From positions 620,001-684,000 of the forward strand of contig NZ_JADBDS010000003.1 of assembly GCF_014873705.1 (NCBI RefSeq): a stretch of DNA of 64,000 bases, read 5' to 3'. This document shows, piece after piece, positions 56,978-64,000 of the stretch (positions within the stretch are counted from its first letter, which is position 1; every line of letters starts with the position of its first letter). Both the position numbers and the translations under genes were made by a program. This DNA comes from Mycobacterium sp. OAS707 (GTDB lineage Bacteria; Actinomycetota; Actinomycetes; Mycobacteriales; Mycobacteriaceae). Below the pieces are notes generated by a model. The model searched no databases, was not told where the DNA came from, and saw only the letters and a list, made by a program, of their open reading frames with translations.

Positions 56978-58102
56978 TCACACCTGTGTGGTCGCGACGG
57001 CCAACGCCTCGGCGAACTGATCCAGGTCCTCGGCGGTCGTGTCGACATGGGGCGACGCCCGCAGCACCGGAGTGGTCATCTCGAAGGGTGCGCGCTGCAG
57101 CTCGGCATAGGTCGTCACGATGCCGCGCTCGGCGATCAGCCACGTCCGCACGCGCTGCGGATCGGCTCCGTCGACGGGCTCCAACGTCGTGATCGCGGTC
57201 GGCTCGTCGACCGGCTCGACGACTCGCCACCCCTTCACGTCGGCGAGCGCGGTGCGCGTCATCCGGCCGACCTGCGCGAGGCCGTCGCGGATGTGCTCCG
57301 GCCCGGCAGCCAGATGCTCGCCGAGTGCGATCGAATAGCCAACGCGCGCAGCGATATTCGTCTCGCCGAGGTCAACGGATTGCATCACCGGGATCGGCAA
57401 GCCCCATTCCGGTGGCGGCAGCCGCGGCCGCAGCCGCTGCGCCAGGTCGGGGTGAATCGCCAGGGCACCGACGCCACGCGGACCCGCCATCCATTTGCGC
57501 GACGAGCTGTAGACGGCTGCGGCGCCAACCGCACAGTCGAGATGTCCGAGTGCTTGCGCGGCGTCCACCACAAGCGGCAGACCGAGATCGCGGCACACGT
57601 CGGCGATCTCGGCCAGCGGCTGGGCCAGCCCCCGGTGGCTGGCGAGCGCGGTGATGTGAACCATGGCGGGTGCATCATGGGCGAGTTGGCGCGCGGCGTC
57701 GTCGACGGCGAGCCTGCCGAGGTCGTTGGCGGGCAGCGCACTGATCCGAAACCCGTTGGCCGCCATGACCGCGAGGTTGGGACCGTACTCACCGGGTAGA
57801 CAGCCGACTGAGCGTTCGCCGGACCAACTGCTGAGCAGGATGTCGAGGGCGTTGTTGGAGCCGGTGGTGAATACGACGTCGGAACCGGTCAAGCCGGTCA
57901 GTGCGCCGATGGCCGCGCGGCCCGCGTCGAGCACAGGCGTTGCGGCTTCTGCGGCGACGTACCCGCCGACTTCTGCCTCATGTCTGGCGTGCTGCGTTGC
58001 CGCGTCGATGACCGCGAAGCTCTGCCGCGAGCAGGCGCCGCTGTCGAGATGCAACCCGGCGACCTTGGGCCGGGCCGCGCGCCACTGCTCGGGCAGGTTC
58101 AT
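56978..58102 (-). CDS. egtE: Ergothioneine synthesis PLP C-S lyase EgtE
   Basis: Last step of ergothioneine biosynthesis: PLP-dependent C-S lyase converting hercynyl-cysteine sulfoxide to ergothioneine (374 aa, orthologue of Rv3700c). The PLP lysine is K203 in SSRKWMAGP and the aspartate pairing with PLP is D180 in VVDAAQAL. It has an NifS-like fold. The ATG overlaps the egtD TGA as ATGA. It is the terminal gene of the egtABCDE operon. Confidence 0.94.
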   Translation of the reverse strand: MNLPEQWRAARPKVAGLHLDSGACSRQSFAVIDAATQHARHEAEVGGYVAAEAATPVLDAGRAAIGALTGLTGSDVVFTTGSNNALDILLSSWSGERSVGCLPGEYGPNLAVMAANGFRISALPANDLGRLAVDDAARQLAHDAPAMVHITALASHRGLAQPLAEIADVCRDLGLPLVVDAAQALGHLDCAVGAAAVYSSSRKWMAGPRGVGALAIHPDLAQRLRPRLPPPEWGLPIPVMQSVDLGETNIAARVGYSIALGEHLAAGPEHIRDGLAQVGRMTRTALADVKGWRVVEPVDEPTAITTLEPVDGADPQRVRTWLIAERGIVTTYAELQRAPFEMTTPVLRASPHVDTTAEDLDQFAEALAVATTQV

Positions 58103-59064
58103 TTGGTCGACAGGGACAGCCCGAAGTCACCCGCGGGGTCGGTCCACCAATGGGTGCGGCGCAGACCCGCCGCGGCCAGTTCGGCTTCCACCCCCTCGGG
58201 CCGGAACTTGCACGACACCTCGGTCAGCATCCCCTCACCCTCGGCGAAGTCAACGCTCAGATCCAAGGCGCTGATCCGAACGTGTTGTGCGGTCGATGCC
58301 CGCAACCACATCTCGATGCGCTCCTCGGCGGGGTTCCACTTCGCCACATGCTCGAACGCGCCCAGATCGAAGTCGGCGTCGAGTTGCCGGTTGACCACAG
58401 CGAGCACGTTGCGGTTGAACCGGGCCGTCACCCCGGCGCTGTCGTCGTAGGCACGCACCAATCGATCGGTGTCCTTGACGAGGTCGGTGCCCAGCAGCAG
58501 GCTGTCGCCCGGCTGCAACGTCTCCGCCAAAGTGGACAGAAATTCGGTTCGCGGGCCCAGCGTCAGGTTGCCGATCGTCGAACCGAGGAACACCACCAGT
58601 CGTCGGCCGACGCGCGGGATCTTGCCGAGGTGCTCTTCGAAATCGCCGCACACCGCATCGATTTCGATGCCCGGGTACTCGCGTTCGATCGCCGACCCCG
58701 CCGCCTGGAGTACGCTCGCGTCCACGTCGAACGGGATGAACCGGCGCAGGGCTCCACTGTCGCGCAATGCGCCCAGCAGCAGGCGGGTCTTCTCCGAGGT
58801 ACCGCTGCCGAGTTCGACAAGCGTGTCGGCACCGGACGCGGCGGCGATCTCAGCTGAGCGCGCCCGCAGAATCTGCGCCTCCGCACGGGTGGGGTAATAC
58901 TCCGGGAGCCGGGTGATCTGGTCGAACAGTTCGCTGCCCGTCGAGTCGTAGAACCATTTGGGCGGCAACGACTTCGGCGTCTGCATCAACCCGTCGCGCA
59001 CGTCTCGGCGCAGCGCCTGTGCGGCGGAGTCGGCGGCCAGATAGTTGGACAGCGAGAGGGTCAT
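58099..59064 (-). CDS. egtD: L-histidine N-alpha-methyltransferase EgtD
   Basis: Trimethylates histidine to hercynine with three SAM molecules, the first committed step of ergothioneine synthesis (321 aa, orthologue of Rv3701c). The SAM-binding segment LVELGSGTSEKTRLLL and the FLGSTIGNL region are conserved. The N-terminal domain contributes histidine-binding residues. The ATG at 59064 is chosen at the family start; a longer frame upstream has arginine-rich sequence only. It overlaps egtC by four bases. Confidence 0.96.
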   Translation of the reverse strand: MTLSLSNYLAADSAAQALRRDVRDGLMQTPKSLPPKWFYDSTGSELFDQITRLPEYYPTRAEAQILRARSAEIAAASGADTLVELGSGTSEKTRLLLGALRDSGALRRFIPFDVDASVLQAAGSAIEREYPGIEIDAVCGDFEEHLGKIPRVGRRLVVFLGSTIGNLTLGPRTEFLSTLAETLQPGDSLLLGTDLVKDTDRLVRAYDDSAGVTARFNRNVLAVVNRQLDADFDLGAFEHVAKWNPAEERIEMWLRASTAQHVRISALDLSVDFAEGEGMLTEVSCKFRPEGVEAELAAAGLRRTHWWTDPAGDFGLSLSTK

Positions 59065-59753
59065 GGCGATCCTTTCAGTGGGATCAAGTCGACACGCGAT
59101 CCCTCGACCAGCACGAGATGGCGATCGGGGATTTCCTGCCAATCGGGGTTGTCGTCGTATGGTTCGCTGGCCAGCACCACGCCGTCGTCTCGACGTAGTA
59201 CCGACAAGGTGTCGCCCCACGTGGTGGCGTGTAGTTGAGATCCGTTGGCCGCCAGGATGTTCAGCCTGGCATTGGGGTCCGCGGCGGCGACCTCGACGAT
59301 GGTTTCGCCGAGCGCGTCGAGACCTCGCTCGAAGATCAATGCGGCCAGAAGCGCGCTGTCGACGGTCGACTCGGCTTTGGCGGACAACGGCAACACCCCG
59401 CGGTCGACCAAGCCGTTGTGGGACAGCAGCCACTGTCCGTCGCTGAACGGCGCCGACGCCGACGGTTCGATCGGCATGCCGATGGAGGCCGAACGCACCG
59501 CAGCGACAACGCAATTGCTGCGCAACGCCGGTGCCACCGACGCGAACGACGCGTCGCCCCACAGCGGTGCGGCGCTACGCCACCGACGCGCGACCCCTTC
59601 GTCGAAAAAGCCAACGCCCCAGCCGTCGGCGTTCATCAGCCCGTGCTTCTGGCGGCGAGGGGCATACGACTGGACCAGCAGCCCCGATGCCGGCTCAAGC
59701 ACCAGAGACGCGATCGATCGCGGTTCGCCGAGCCAGCCGAGGTGCCGGCACAT
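59061..59753 (-). CDS. egtC: Ergothioneine synthesis glutamine amidohydrolase EgtC
   Basis: Class II glutamine amidotransferase-like enzyme (230 aa) that removes glutamate from gamma-glutamyl-hercynylcysteine sulfoxide. Cys2 in MCRHLGWLG becomes the N-terminal nucleophile after methionine removal. NGLV and the GVVLASEPYDD segment are family features. The ATG at 59753 overlaps the egtB TGA by one base (TGATG). Orthologue of Rv3702c. Confidence 0.95.
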   Translation of the reverse strand: MCRHLGWLGEPRSIASLVLEPASGLLVQSYAPRRQKHGLMNADGWGVGFFDEGVARRWRSAAPLWGDASFASVAPALRSNCVVAAVRSASIGMPIEPSASAPFSDGQWLLSHNGLVDRGVLPLSAKAESTVDSALLAALIFERGLDALGETIVEVAAADPNARLNILAANGSQLHATTWGDTLSVLRRDDGVVLASEPYDDNPDWQEIPDRHLVLVEGSRVDLIPLKGSP

Positions 59754-61027
59754 CAGGCGTCCCAGGCCAGGCGTACGCCGGAGAAGATCTGTCGGCGGAT
59801 CGGGTGGTCCCAGTTGCGAAAGCTCGGCCGCAGGATGCCCGCCGCGACCGCCCATGATCCGCCGCGCAACACTTTGTAGTCGCCGTCGAAGAAGGGCTGT
59901 GAGTACTGCTCATAGATCATGGGCGTGAACCCGGGCCACGGTCGCAGCGGCGACGTCGTCCACTCCCACACGTCGCCGAGCATCTGCTCGGCACCGTACG
60001 CCGACGCACCGGCCGGGTAGGCGCCAACCGGCGCCGGACGCAGCGCGTCACCGCCGAGATTCGCCAGCGCATCGGTGGGTTCGGTTGCGCCCCAAGGGAA
60101 TCGGCGACGCTTACCCGCTGCGGGGTCCCAGGCGGCCGCCTTCTCCCATTCGATCTCGCTGGGCAACCGCGCGCCGGCCCACGCGGCGTACGCCTCGGCC
60201 TCGAAGTAGGTGACGTGCTGCACGGGTTCGTCGGCGGGGATCGCCTCGACGTGTCCGAACCGGGTGCGCGTGCCGTCTGGATTCCAGAACTGCGGCGCGC
60301 TCAGGCCGGCCTCCTGCCGATGCCGCCACCCGCGCTCCGACCACCAGCGTTGCTGTTGGTATCCGCCGTCGTCGACGAACTGTCGCCATTCGCCGTTGGT
60401 CACGGGCACCCGGCCGATGCGGAAGGCCGGCACGTCGACCACGTGCGCGGTCCGCTCGTTGTCGAGCGAATGCGGCTCGCTGACGGCGTCGACGCCGAGG
60501 ACGAATTCCCCTGCCGGAACCAGCACCGAAGTACCCGCGACGCCCGACCGTCCCGGCGGCAACGGCGATCCGGTGCTCAACAGCGGCGGACCAGTCCGCA
60601 GATTCAGTGCCTGCAACATGGTTTCGTCGTGCTGGTTCTCGTGGCTGATCACCAAGCCGAAGTTGAAACCCGTGTCGTCATCCGGCAATGCGTCCAACGT
60701 GTCGAGGACTTTGTTTCGCACCGTGCGGCAGTAGGCGCGGGCATCCGACGGCGGCAGCAGCGGCAGATTCACCCGGCTGGCGCGCGAGTTCACGAACGCG
60801 TCGTAACACCGCTCGACTTGCGGCTCCAGCAATCCGGGCTTGTCGGCGTTGTTACCGCGAAGCAGCCAGAGTTCTTCCTGCCATCCGATGTGCGCGAGGT
60901 CCCACACCAGCGGGCTCATCAGCGGGTCATATTGCCGGTGCAGTTCGGCGTCGTCGAAATCGACGAGCCGCAACGTGCGGTCCCTCGCCTTGGTCAGCTC
61001 ACGCGCAAGCGTCTCGCGTGCGGCCAC
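59753..61027 (-). CDS. egtB: Sulfoxide synthase EgtB
   Basis: Non-haem iron enzyme joining hercynine to gamma-glutamylcysteine through a C-S bond with oxygen (424 aa, orthologue of Rv3703c). The DinB-like N-terminal domain supplies iron ligands H46 (DLAHIGW), H129 and H133 (HENQH). The C-terminal formylglycine-generating-enzyme fold follows with WEWTTSPLRPWPG. The GTG at 61027 overlaps the egtA TAG by one base (TAGTG). It depends on the gamma-glutamylcysteine made by EgtA. Confidence 0.95.
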   Translation of the reverse strand: MAARETLARELTKARDRTLRLVDFDDAELHRQYDPLMSPLVWDLAHIGWQEELWLLRGNNADKPGLLEPQVERCYDAFVNSRASRVNLPLLPPSDARAYCRTVRNKVLDTLDALPDDDTGFNFGLVISHENQHDETMLQALNLRTGPPLLSTGSPLPPGRSGVAGTSVLVPAGEFVLGVDAVSEPHSLDNERTAHVVDVPAFRIGRVPVTNGEWRQFVDDGGYQQQRWWSERGWRHRQEAGLSAPQFWNPDGTRTRFGHVEAIPADEPVQHVTYFEAEAYAAWAGARLPSEIEWEKAAAWDPAAGKRRRFPWGATEPTDALANLGGDALRPAPVGAYPAGASAYGAEQMLGDVWEWTTSPLRPWPGFTPMIYEQYSQPFFDGDYKVLRGGSWAVAAGILRPSFRNWDHPIRRQIFSGVRLAWDA

Positions 61028-62319
61028 TACTCCCCTTGCGCCAGTTGAGTGATCGCCGTTGCGATCCCGTATTTGACTGCCCGGTCGGAGAAATCGTCGG
61101 CCGGACAGCGTCCTTTCTCGACCGAACGCACCAACTGCGCCATCGATTCCTCGATTTCGGCGGGCGCTCGCTCGGCGGCGACCGCCACGCAGCGAGTTGC
61201 CGCCTCGCGCAACCGGCGGTCACCGAGGCCGATCTGGGCCGCGCGGTCCCAGGCCGTGGCCACCGGTTCGGTGACTTCTGCGGCGATGTCGGCGGCCACC
61301 GGGTCGTCGAGCAGGGTGACAAGGGTGAACACCACGGCAGGCCACACCGTATCGGGCAGGCTGTCGAGGTAGCGGATCTCCAGCCAGCGCCGCGGCCGCA
61401 CCGGTGGGAACAGCGTCGTCAGGTGGTACTCGAGGTCCGCCTGCGTCGGCCTGCGACCGTCGAGCAGCACCCGCCCGTCGGCCCAGTCCGCGAACGGCAC
61501 CCAGTCCGTCACGGGCACGGCATCCATCTCCGGGGTCGGGTGCACCAGCATCACCGGCGCCTTCAGCGCGTAGCGGGCCCAGTCGGCGGCCGGGTCGTCG
61601 CCGTTGGTCCCGAGGATGGGGCCGCAGCGCGCCGAGTCCAGCTGGCTCCACACCCGCTGCCGCGTCGACTGCCACCCGGTGAACTGGCCGCCAAGCAGCG
61701 GCGAGTTGGCGGCGATCGCGATCATCGTCGGGCCCAATGCATGCGCCAGCCGCACCCGGTCTGCCCATCCCTCGCGCGGGCCCGCATCGAGGTTGACCTG
61801 TACGGATGCCGTCGACGTCATCATCGCCGCACCGGCTTCTCCGGTTTGGCTGGCCGTGAAGAACTGCTCCATCGCCAGATACCGGTCGCCCGGGTTCACC
61901 CGTTTGGCCGGCCGCAGCGGGTCGGCGCCAAGGAGCACCAGGCCGAGGCCGGCCTGCGCGAACGCCGCCCTCAGCGTCGCCCGATCAGCCGTCATCGCGG
62001 CGATGGCGGTCACAGGATCGTCCATCGGCGGACCGGACAGCTCGACGGCGCCGCCGGGTTCGACGGTGATCGCGCTGCCGCCGGGCAGTGCCGGCACTCG
62101 CGTGATCGCGTCGGTCAGCTCGGCCCAGCCCGGGCGACGCGTCGGATCGGCGAGATCGAAGCAGTGCGCTTCGACTTCGAGGCCCACCTTTCCTACGGGA
62201 CCGTCGGCAAGACACGTCTCACCGATGTGCTGCGCAGCGGCATACGCGCTGGTCAGCTCGCCTGCCTGCGCTTGCATTGGATGAGCGTCGTCCACCTCGG
62301 ACGGGATGGCGAAGGTCAT
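61027..62319 (-). CDS. egtA: Glutamate-cysteine ligase EgtA
   Basis: Forms gamma-glutamylcysteine for ergothioneine synthesis (430 aa, orthologue of Rv3704c). GCS2 family: LEVEAHCFDL at the start, TASVQVNLDAG in the active-site region and LEIRYLDSLPDTVW near the C-terminus. The ATG at 62319 has a GGGGCCGGAAG sequence upstream, giving a weak ribosome site. A longer upstream frame lacks similarity. It is the first gene of the egt operon; its promoter should lie in the 123-bp spacer upstream. Confidence 0.95.
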   Translation of the reverse strand: MTFAIPSEVDDAHPMQAQAGELTSAYAAAQHIGETCLADGPVGKVGLEVEAHCFDLADPTRRPGWAELTDAITRVPALPGGSAITVEPGGAVELSGPPMDDPVTAIAAMTADRATLRAAFAQAGLGLVLLGADPLRPAKRVNPGDRYLAMEQFFTASQTGEAGAAMMTSTASVQVNLDAGPREGWADRVRLAHALGPTMIAIAANSPLLGGQFTGWQSTRQRVWSQLDSARCGPILGTNGDDPAADWARYALKAPVMLVHPTPEMDAVPVTDWVPFADWADGRVLLDGRRPTQADLEYHLTTLFPPVRPRRWLEIRYLDSLPDTVWPAVVFTLVTLLDDPVAADIAAEVTEPVATAWDRAAQIGLGDRRLREAATRCVAVAAERAPAEIEESMAQLVRSVEKGRCPADDFSDRAVKYGIATAITQLAQGE

Positions 62320-62442
62320 GTCTTCCGGCCCCTTTCGGGTAGGGAACGATCGCGGCCTTCTATCCATCTTCCAGAGCACACCGACAAAATCCCGCGATTT
62401 TTGGATGACGCGTTGGTGACACGTACCCAAAAACGTTGCCTG

Positions 62443-63084
62443 CTACTGCCCCAATGTGTTCTGCATCGCCCCGGCCAGCACGTTCACCGCCGGGCCGCCG
62501 TTGCCAGATTGGCAGACTTTCGCCTGCAGCAGAACGTTCTCGCGCTTTCGGGTGGTGGTGAAGCAGCGGCGGTCGGTCCCCGCCTCCTGTTTCACCCAGT
62601 CCGCGTCGGTCGCCCCGGCCGGCCCGCCGCTGAAGGTCCACACCTGAGTGGTGAAGTTGTCCAGGTGCATCGCGGTGGTCTGGCCATTGCAGCCCGCGGT
62701 TCGGTCGACGACGCGGTGGAAGGCGCGGTCGGCCGCGTCGCTGGTGGCGAATACCCCGACCGCCTGCTTGACCATATGGGTCTGGTCGTTGTCGGCGGTC
62801 TGCGCGACCGCACCGTTGAACGACGCCAGGTCCGGATCGAGGTAGACCTCCGGCAACCCGACGTCGGCCCAGTTGTTGCAGGCCGGCTCGTCGACGTAAT
62901 ACGACTGGAACGGATCGGTGTATGTCCACGCGAACCGCAATGGCGCGCCGACGATATTGCTCACCGAACCCTTGCCCATCACCGCGTAGTTCACCACGCC
63001 GGGGTCAGACGGACGGGCTTGCGCCGGCGCAGCCACCGCAAGACCGACGGCCAGCACAACGCCTGCGCCCGCGGCGGTCCGCAC
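62443..63084 (-). CDS. Secreted PknH-C-like sensor-domain protein (Rv3705c type)
   Basis: A 213-aa exported protein. The signal peptide (residues 1-23, cleavage near AQA) is followed by a PknH_C-like extracellular domain with cysteines in PACNNWAD, TAGCNGQT, DRRCFTT and AKVCQSG, arranged as in that fold's two disulfides. A cysteine for a lipobox is not visible at the signal end. It starts with GTG, 3 bp after the Ohr stop, so both are probably co-transcribed. Orthologue by position of Rv3705c; ligand unknown. Confidence 0.85.
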   Translation of the reverse strand: MRTAAGAGVVLAVGLAVAAPAQARPSDPGVVNYAVMGKGSVSNIVGAPLRFAWTYTDPFQSYYVDEPACNNWADVGLPEVYLDPDLASFNGAVAQTADNDQTHMVKQAVGVFATSDAADRAFHRVVDRTAGCNGQTTAMHLDNFTTQVWTFSGGPAGATDADWVKQEAGTDRRCFTTTRKRENVLLQAKVCQSGNGGPAVNVLAGAMQNTLGQ

Positions 63085-63087
63085 CCG

Positions 63088-63516
63088 CTAGACCTTCGCC
63101 GACAACGTGACGTCGATATTGCCGCGGGTGGCCTTGGAGTACGGGCAGACCTGGTGGGCCTGGTTCATCAGATCGTCGGCCGCGCTCTGCTCGAGGCCCG
63201 GCAGGTAACCGATCAGCGCAGCGTTGATCGCGAAGCCCCCTTCGGGGTCCTTGCCGAAGCCGACCTGTGCGGTGATCCCGCTCGCGTCGTCCAGGTCGAT
63301 CTTGTTGTTGCGCGCTACAAGTCGAAGCGCACCCAGGAAGCACGCCGCGTAACCGGCGGAGAAGAGCTGCTCGGGGTTGGTGCCCTCGCCGTTGCCGCCT
63401 GCTTCCTTCGGCATGCGGGTGTCGAGATCGATCCTGCCGTCTGACGACTTCACGTGGCCGTCGCGGCCGCCCCCGGTTGCGGTTGACTCAGCGGTGAAAA
63501 CGACTTCGATGCTCAT
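63088..63516 (-). CDS. ohr: Organic hydroperoxide resistance protein (Ohr/OsmC family)
   Basis: Thiol-dependent organic peroxidase (142 aa). The redox cysteines are C59 (GYAACFLGAL) and C124 (HQVCPYSK), and E50 (NPEQLF) lies near the catalytic cysteine, as in Ohr proteins. It reduces lipid and organic hydroperoxides, using lipoyl-type reductants in relatives. The ATG at 63516 gives the standard Ohr start; the frame opens eight residues earlier. It lies upstream of the PknH_C-like gene. Confidence 0.93.
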   Translation of the reverse strand: MSIEVVFTAESTATGGGRDGHVKSSDGRIDLDTRMPKEAGGNGEGTNPEQLFSAGYAACFLGALRLVARNNKIDLDDASGITAQVGFGKDPEGGFAINAALIGYLPGLEQSAADDLMNQAHQVCPYSKATRGNIDVTLSAKV

Positions 63517-63549
63517 GGGCTCGATCATGCCAGCCGGCACGACAACGGC

Positions 63550-63584
63550 AAGACGCCCCGGCCGAGGGGTGACCGGGGCGTCTT
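63550..63584. terminator. Terminator hairpin before ohr
   Basis: A perfect 12-bp stem, AAGACGCCCCGG against CCGGGGCGTCTT, closes an 11-nt loop. It lies just after the stop at 63598 of the proline-rich protein gene on the minus strand and probably separates it from ohr. Confidence 0.65.
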
Positions 63585-63597
63585 GGGTGACAAGTTG

Positions 63598-64000
63598 TTA
63601 CGACGGGCGTGGTGCAGTGGTGCTCGGGGCGCCCGGCTGTTGCGGGCCGGGACCCTGTGGCCCTTGGAAGTTCGGGCCGCCCGGTCCCATCGGGAAGGGA
63701 CGTTCGAACTCGCCGCGCGGCGGACCCATCGGGAACATCGGCGGCGGGCCCTGGTGGATGATGCCGAATTCGCGGTCGCCGTCACCGTGGTGCCAGCCGC
63801 CGCGGTGGCCGCCGGAATGCGCGCCGAGGAAGAAGCCGGAGAAGAAGACGACGGCGACGATGAAGACGACGCCCGCCACAATCCCGACCCAGGCGGCAAC
63901 CGCGGTGAGCCGGCTGTGGCCTCGCGGCTCGGTGACTACAGCGGTCGGCTCGGTCGGCGGAGGCGTGGCGGTGGCCACTGGGCCGGTCGCAGGTTCAGAG
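63598..64000 (-). CDS. Proline-rich single-pass membrane protein (partial at window edge)
   Basis: At least 134 residues of a membrane protein, at the position of Rv3706c. The N-terminus is Pro/Thr-rich and cytosolic, then a membrane helix spans about 26-50 residues after the GTG at 63978, then a Gly/His- and Pro-rich tail with repeated PMGPP/PMGPG and GPGPQQPG units. The frame stays open through the right edge of the window, so the real start may lie beyond it; the GTG at 63978 is only one possibility. Function unknown. Confidence 0.7.
   Translation of the reverse strand, partial: SEPATGPVATATPPPTEPTAVVTEPRGHSRLTAVAAWVGIVAGVVFIVAVVFFSGFFLGAHSGGHRGGWHHGDGDREFGIIHQGPPPMFPMGPPRGEFERPFPMGPGGPNFQGPQGPGPQQPGAPSTTAPRPS

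Overview
The window is high-GC actinobacterial chromosome. Its gene order matches the Mycobacterium tuberculosis segment Rv3658c to about Rv3706c almost gene for gene: tad locus and ssd, acs, marP, nth, crp, arsA pair, whiB4, ponA2, cds1, moxR2 cluster, glpK and egtABCDE. Extra genes inserted between these blocks, and a non-PE PGRS-like protein, suggest a fast-growing species (Mycolicibacterium type). I assigned names by recognising proteins and gene order, without database searches.

Layout. 1-2842 (minus): tadB (cut by the window edge), tadA and ssd of a Flp/Tad pilus-type locus. 2843-3269: a structured intergenic region. 3270-7325: a HAD phosphatase, then a strong candidate for the abundant RNA Ms1/MTS2823 (4233-4535), a degenerate Fic-like protein and acetyl-CoA synthetase. 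7326-13478: a secreted protease, holin-like protein, EphE, MarP, a NUDIX hydrolase, an extracytoplasmic thioredoxin-like protein, endonuclease III and a small membrane protein. 13581-18217: CRP, an MBL hydrolase, RidA, a DUF4177 protein, two ArsA/Get3 ATPases and WhiB4. 18519-23522: PonA2, a metallophosphoesterase, cysteine desulfhydrase Cds1, a small membrane protein and tRNA-Pro(CGG).

23556-29590 is an accessory stretch rich in redox and metal proteins: haem-oxygenase-like diiron protein, CDGSH protein, MTQ2/HemK2-type methyltransferase, hemerythrin-like protein, manganese catalase and an F420-type oxidoreductase, plus an easily missed 50-residue ORF. 29640-37435 holds YqeY and the MoxR/DUF58 membrane cluster with divergent SpoIIM-like and RDD proteins. 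37438-46578 is accessory: a TetR-controlled DUF998 gene, AraC regulator, antiporter, carotenoid oxygenase with divergent PadR, a second PadR with a low-complexity N-terminus, an aldo/keto reductase and two small secreted proteins.

46594-64000 holds glpK, methyltransferases, a 4.3-kb PGRS-like gene, a GCS2-family ligase, a dicarboxylate symporter, the complete ergothioneine operon egtABCDE (minus), a PknH-C-like lipoprotein-type protein, Ohr and a partial proline-rich membrane protein.

Two themes recur. Many genes have a TANNNT-type -10 box 6-8 nt before the start codon, which implies leaderless mRNAs. Several convergent pairs share interlocked stop codons, leaving no room for a terminator.
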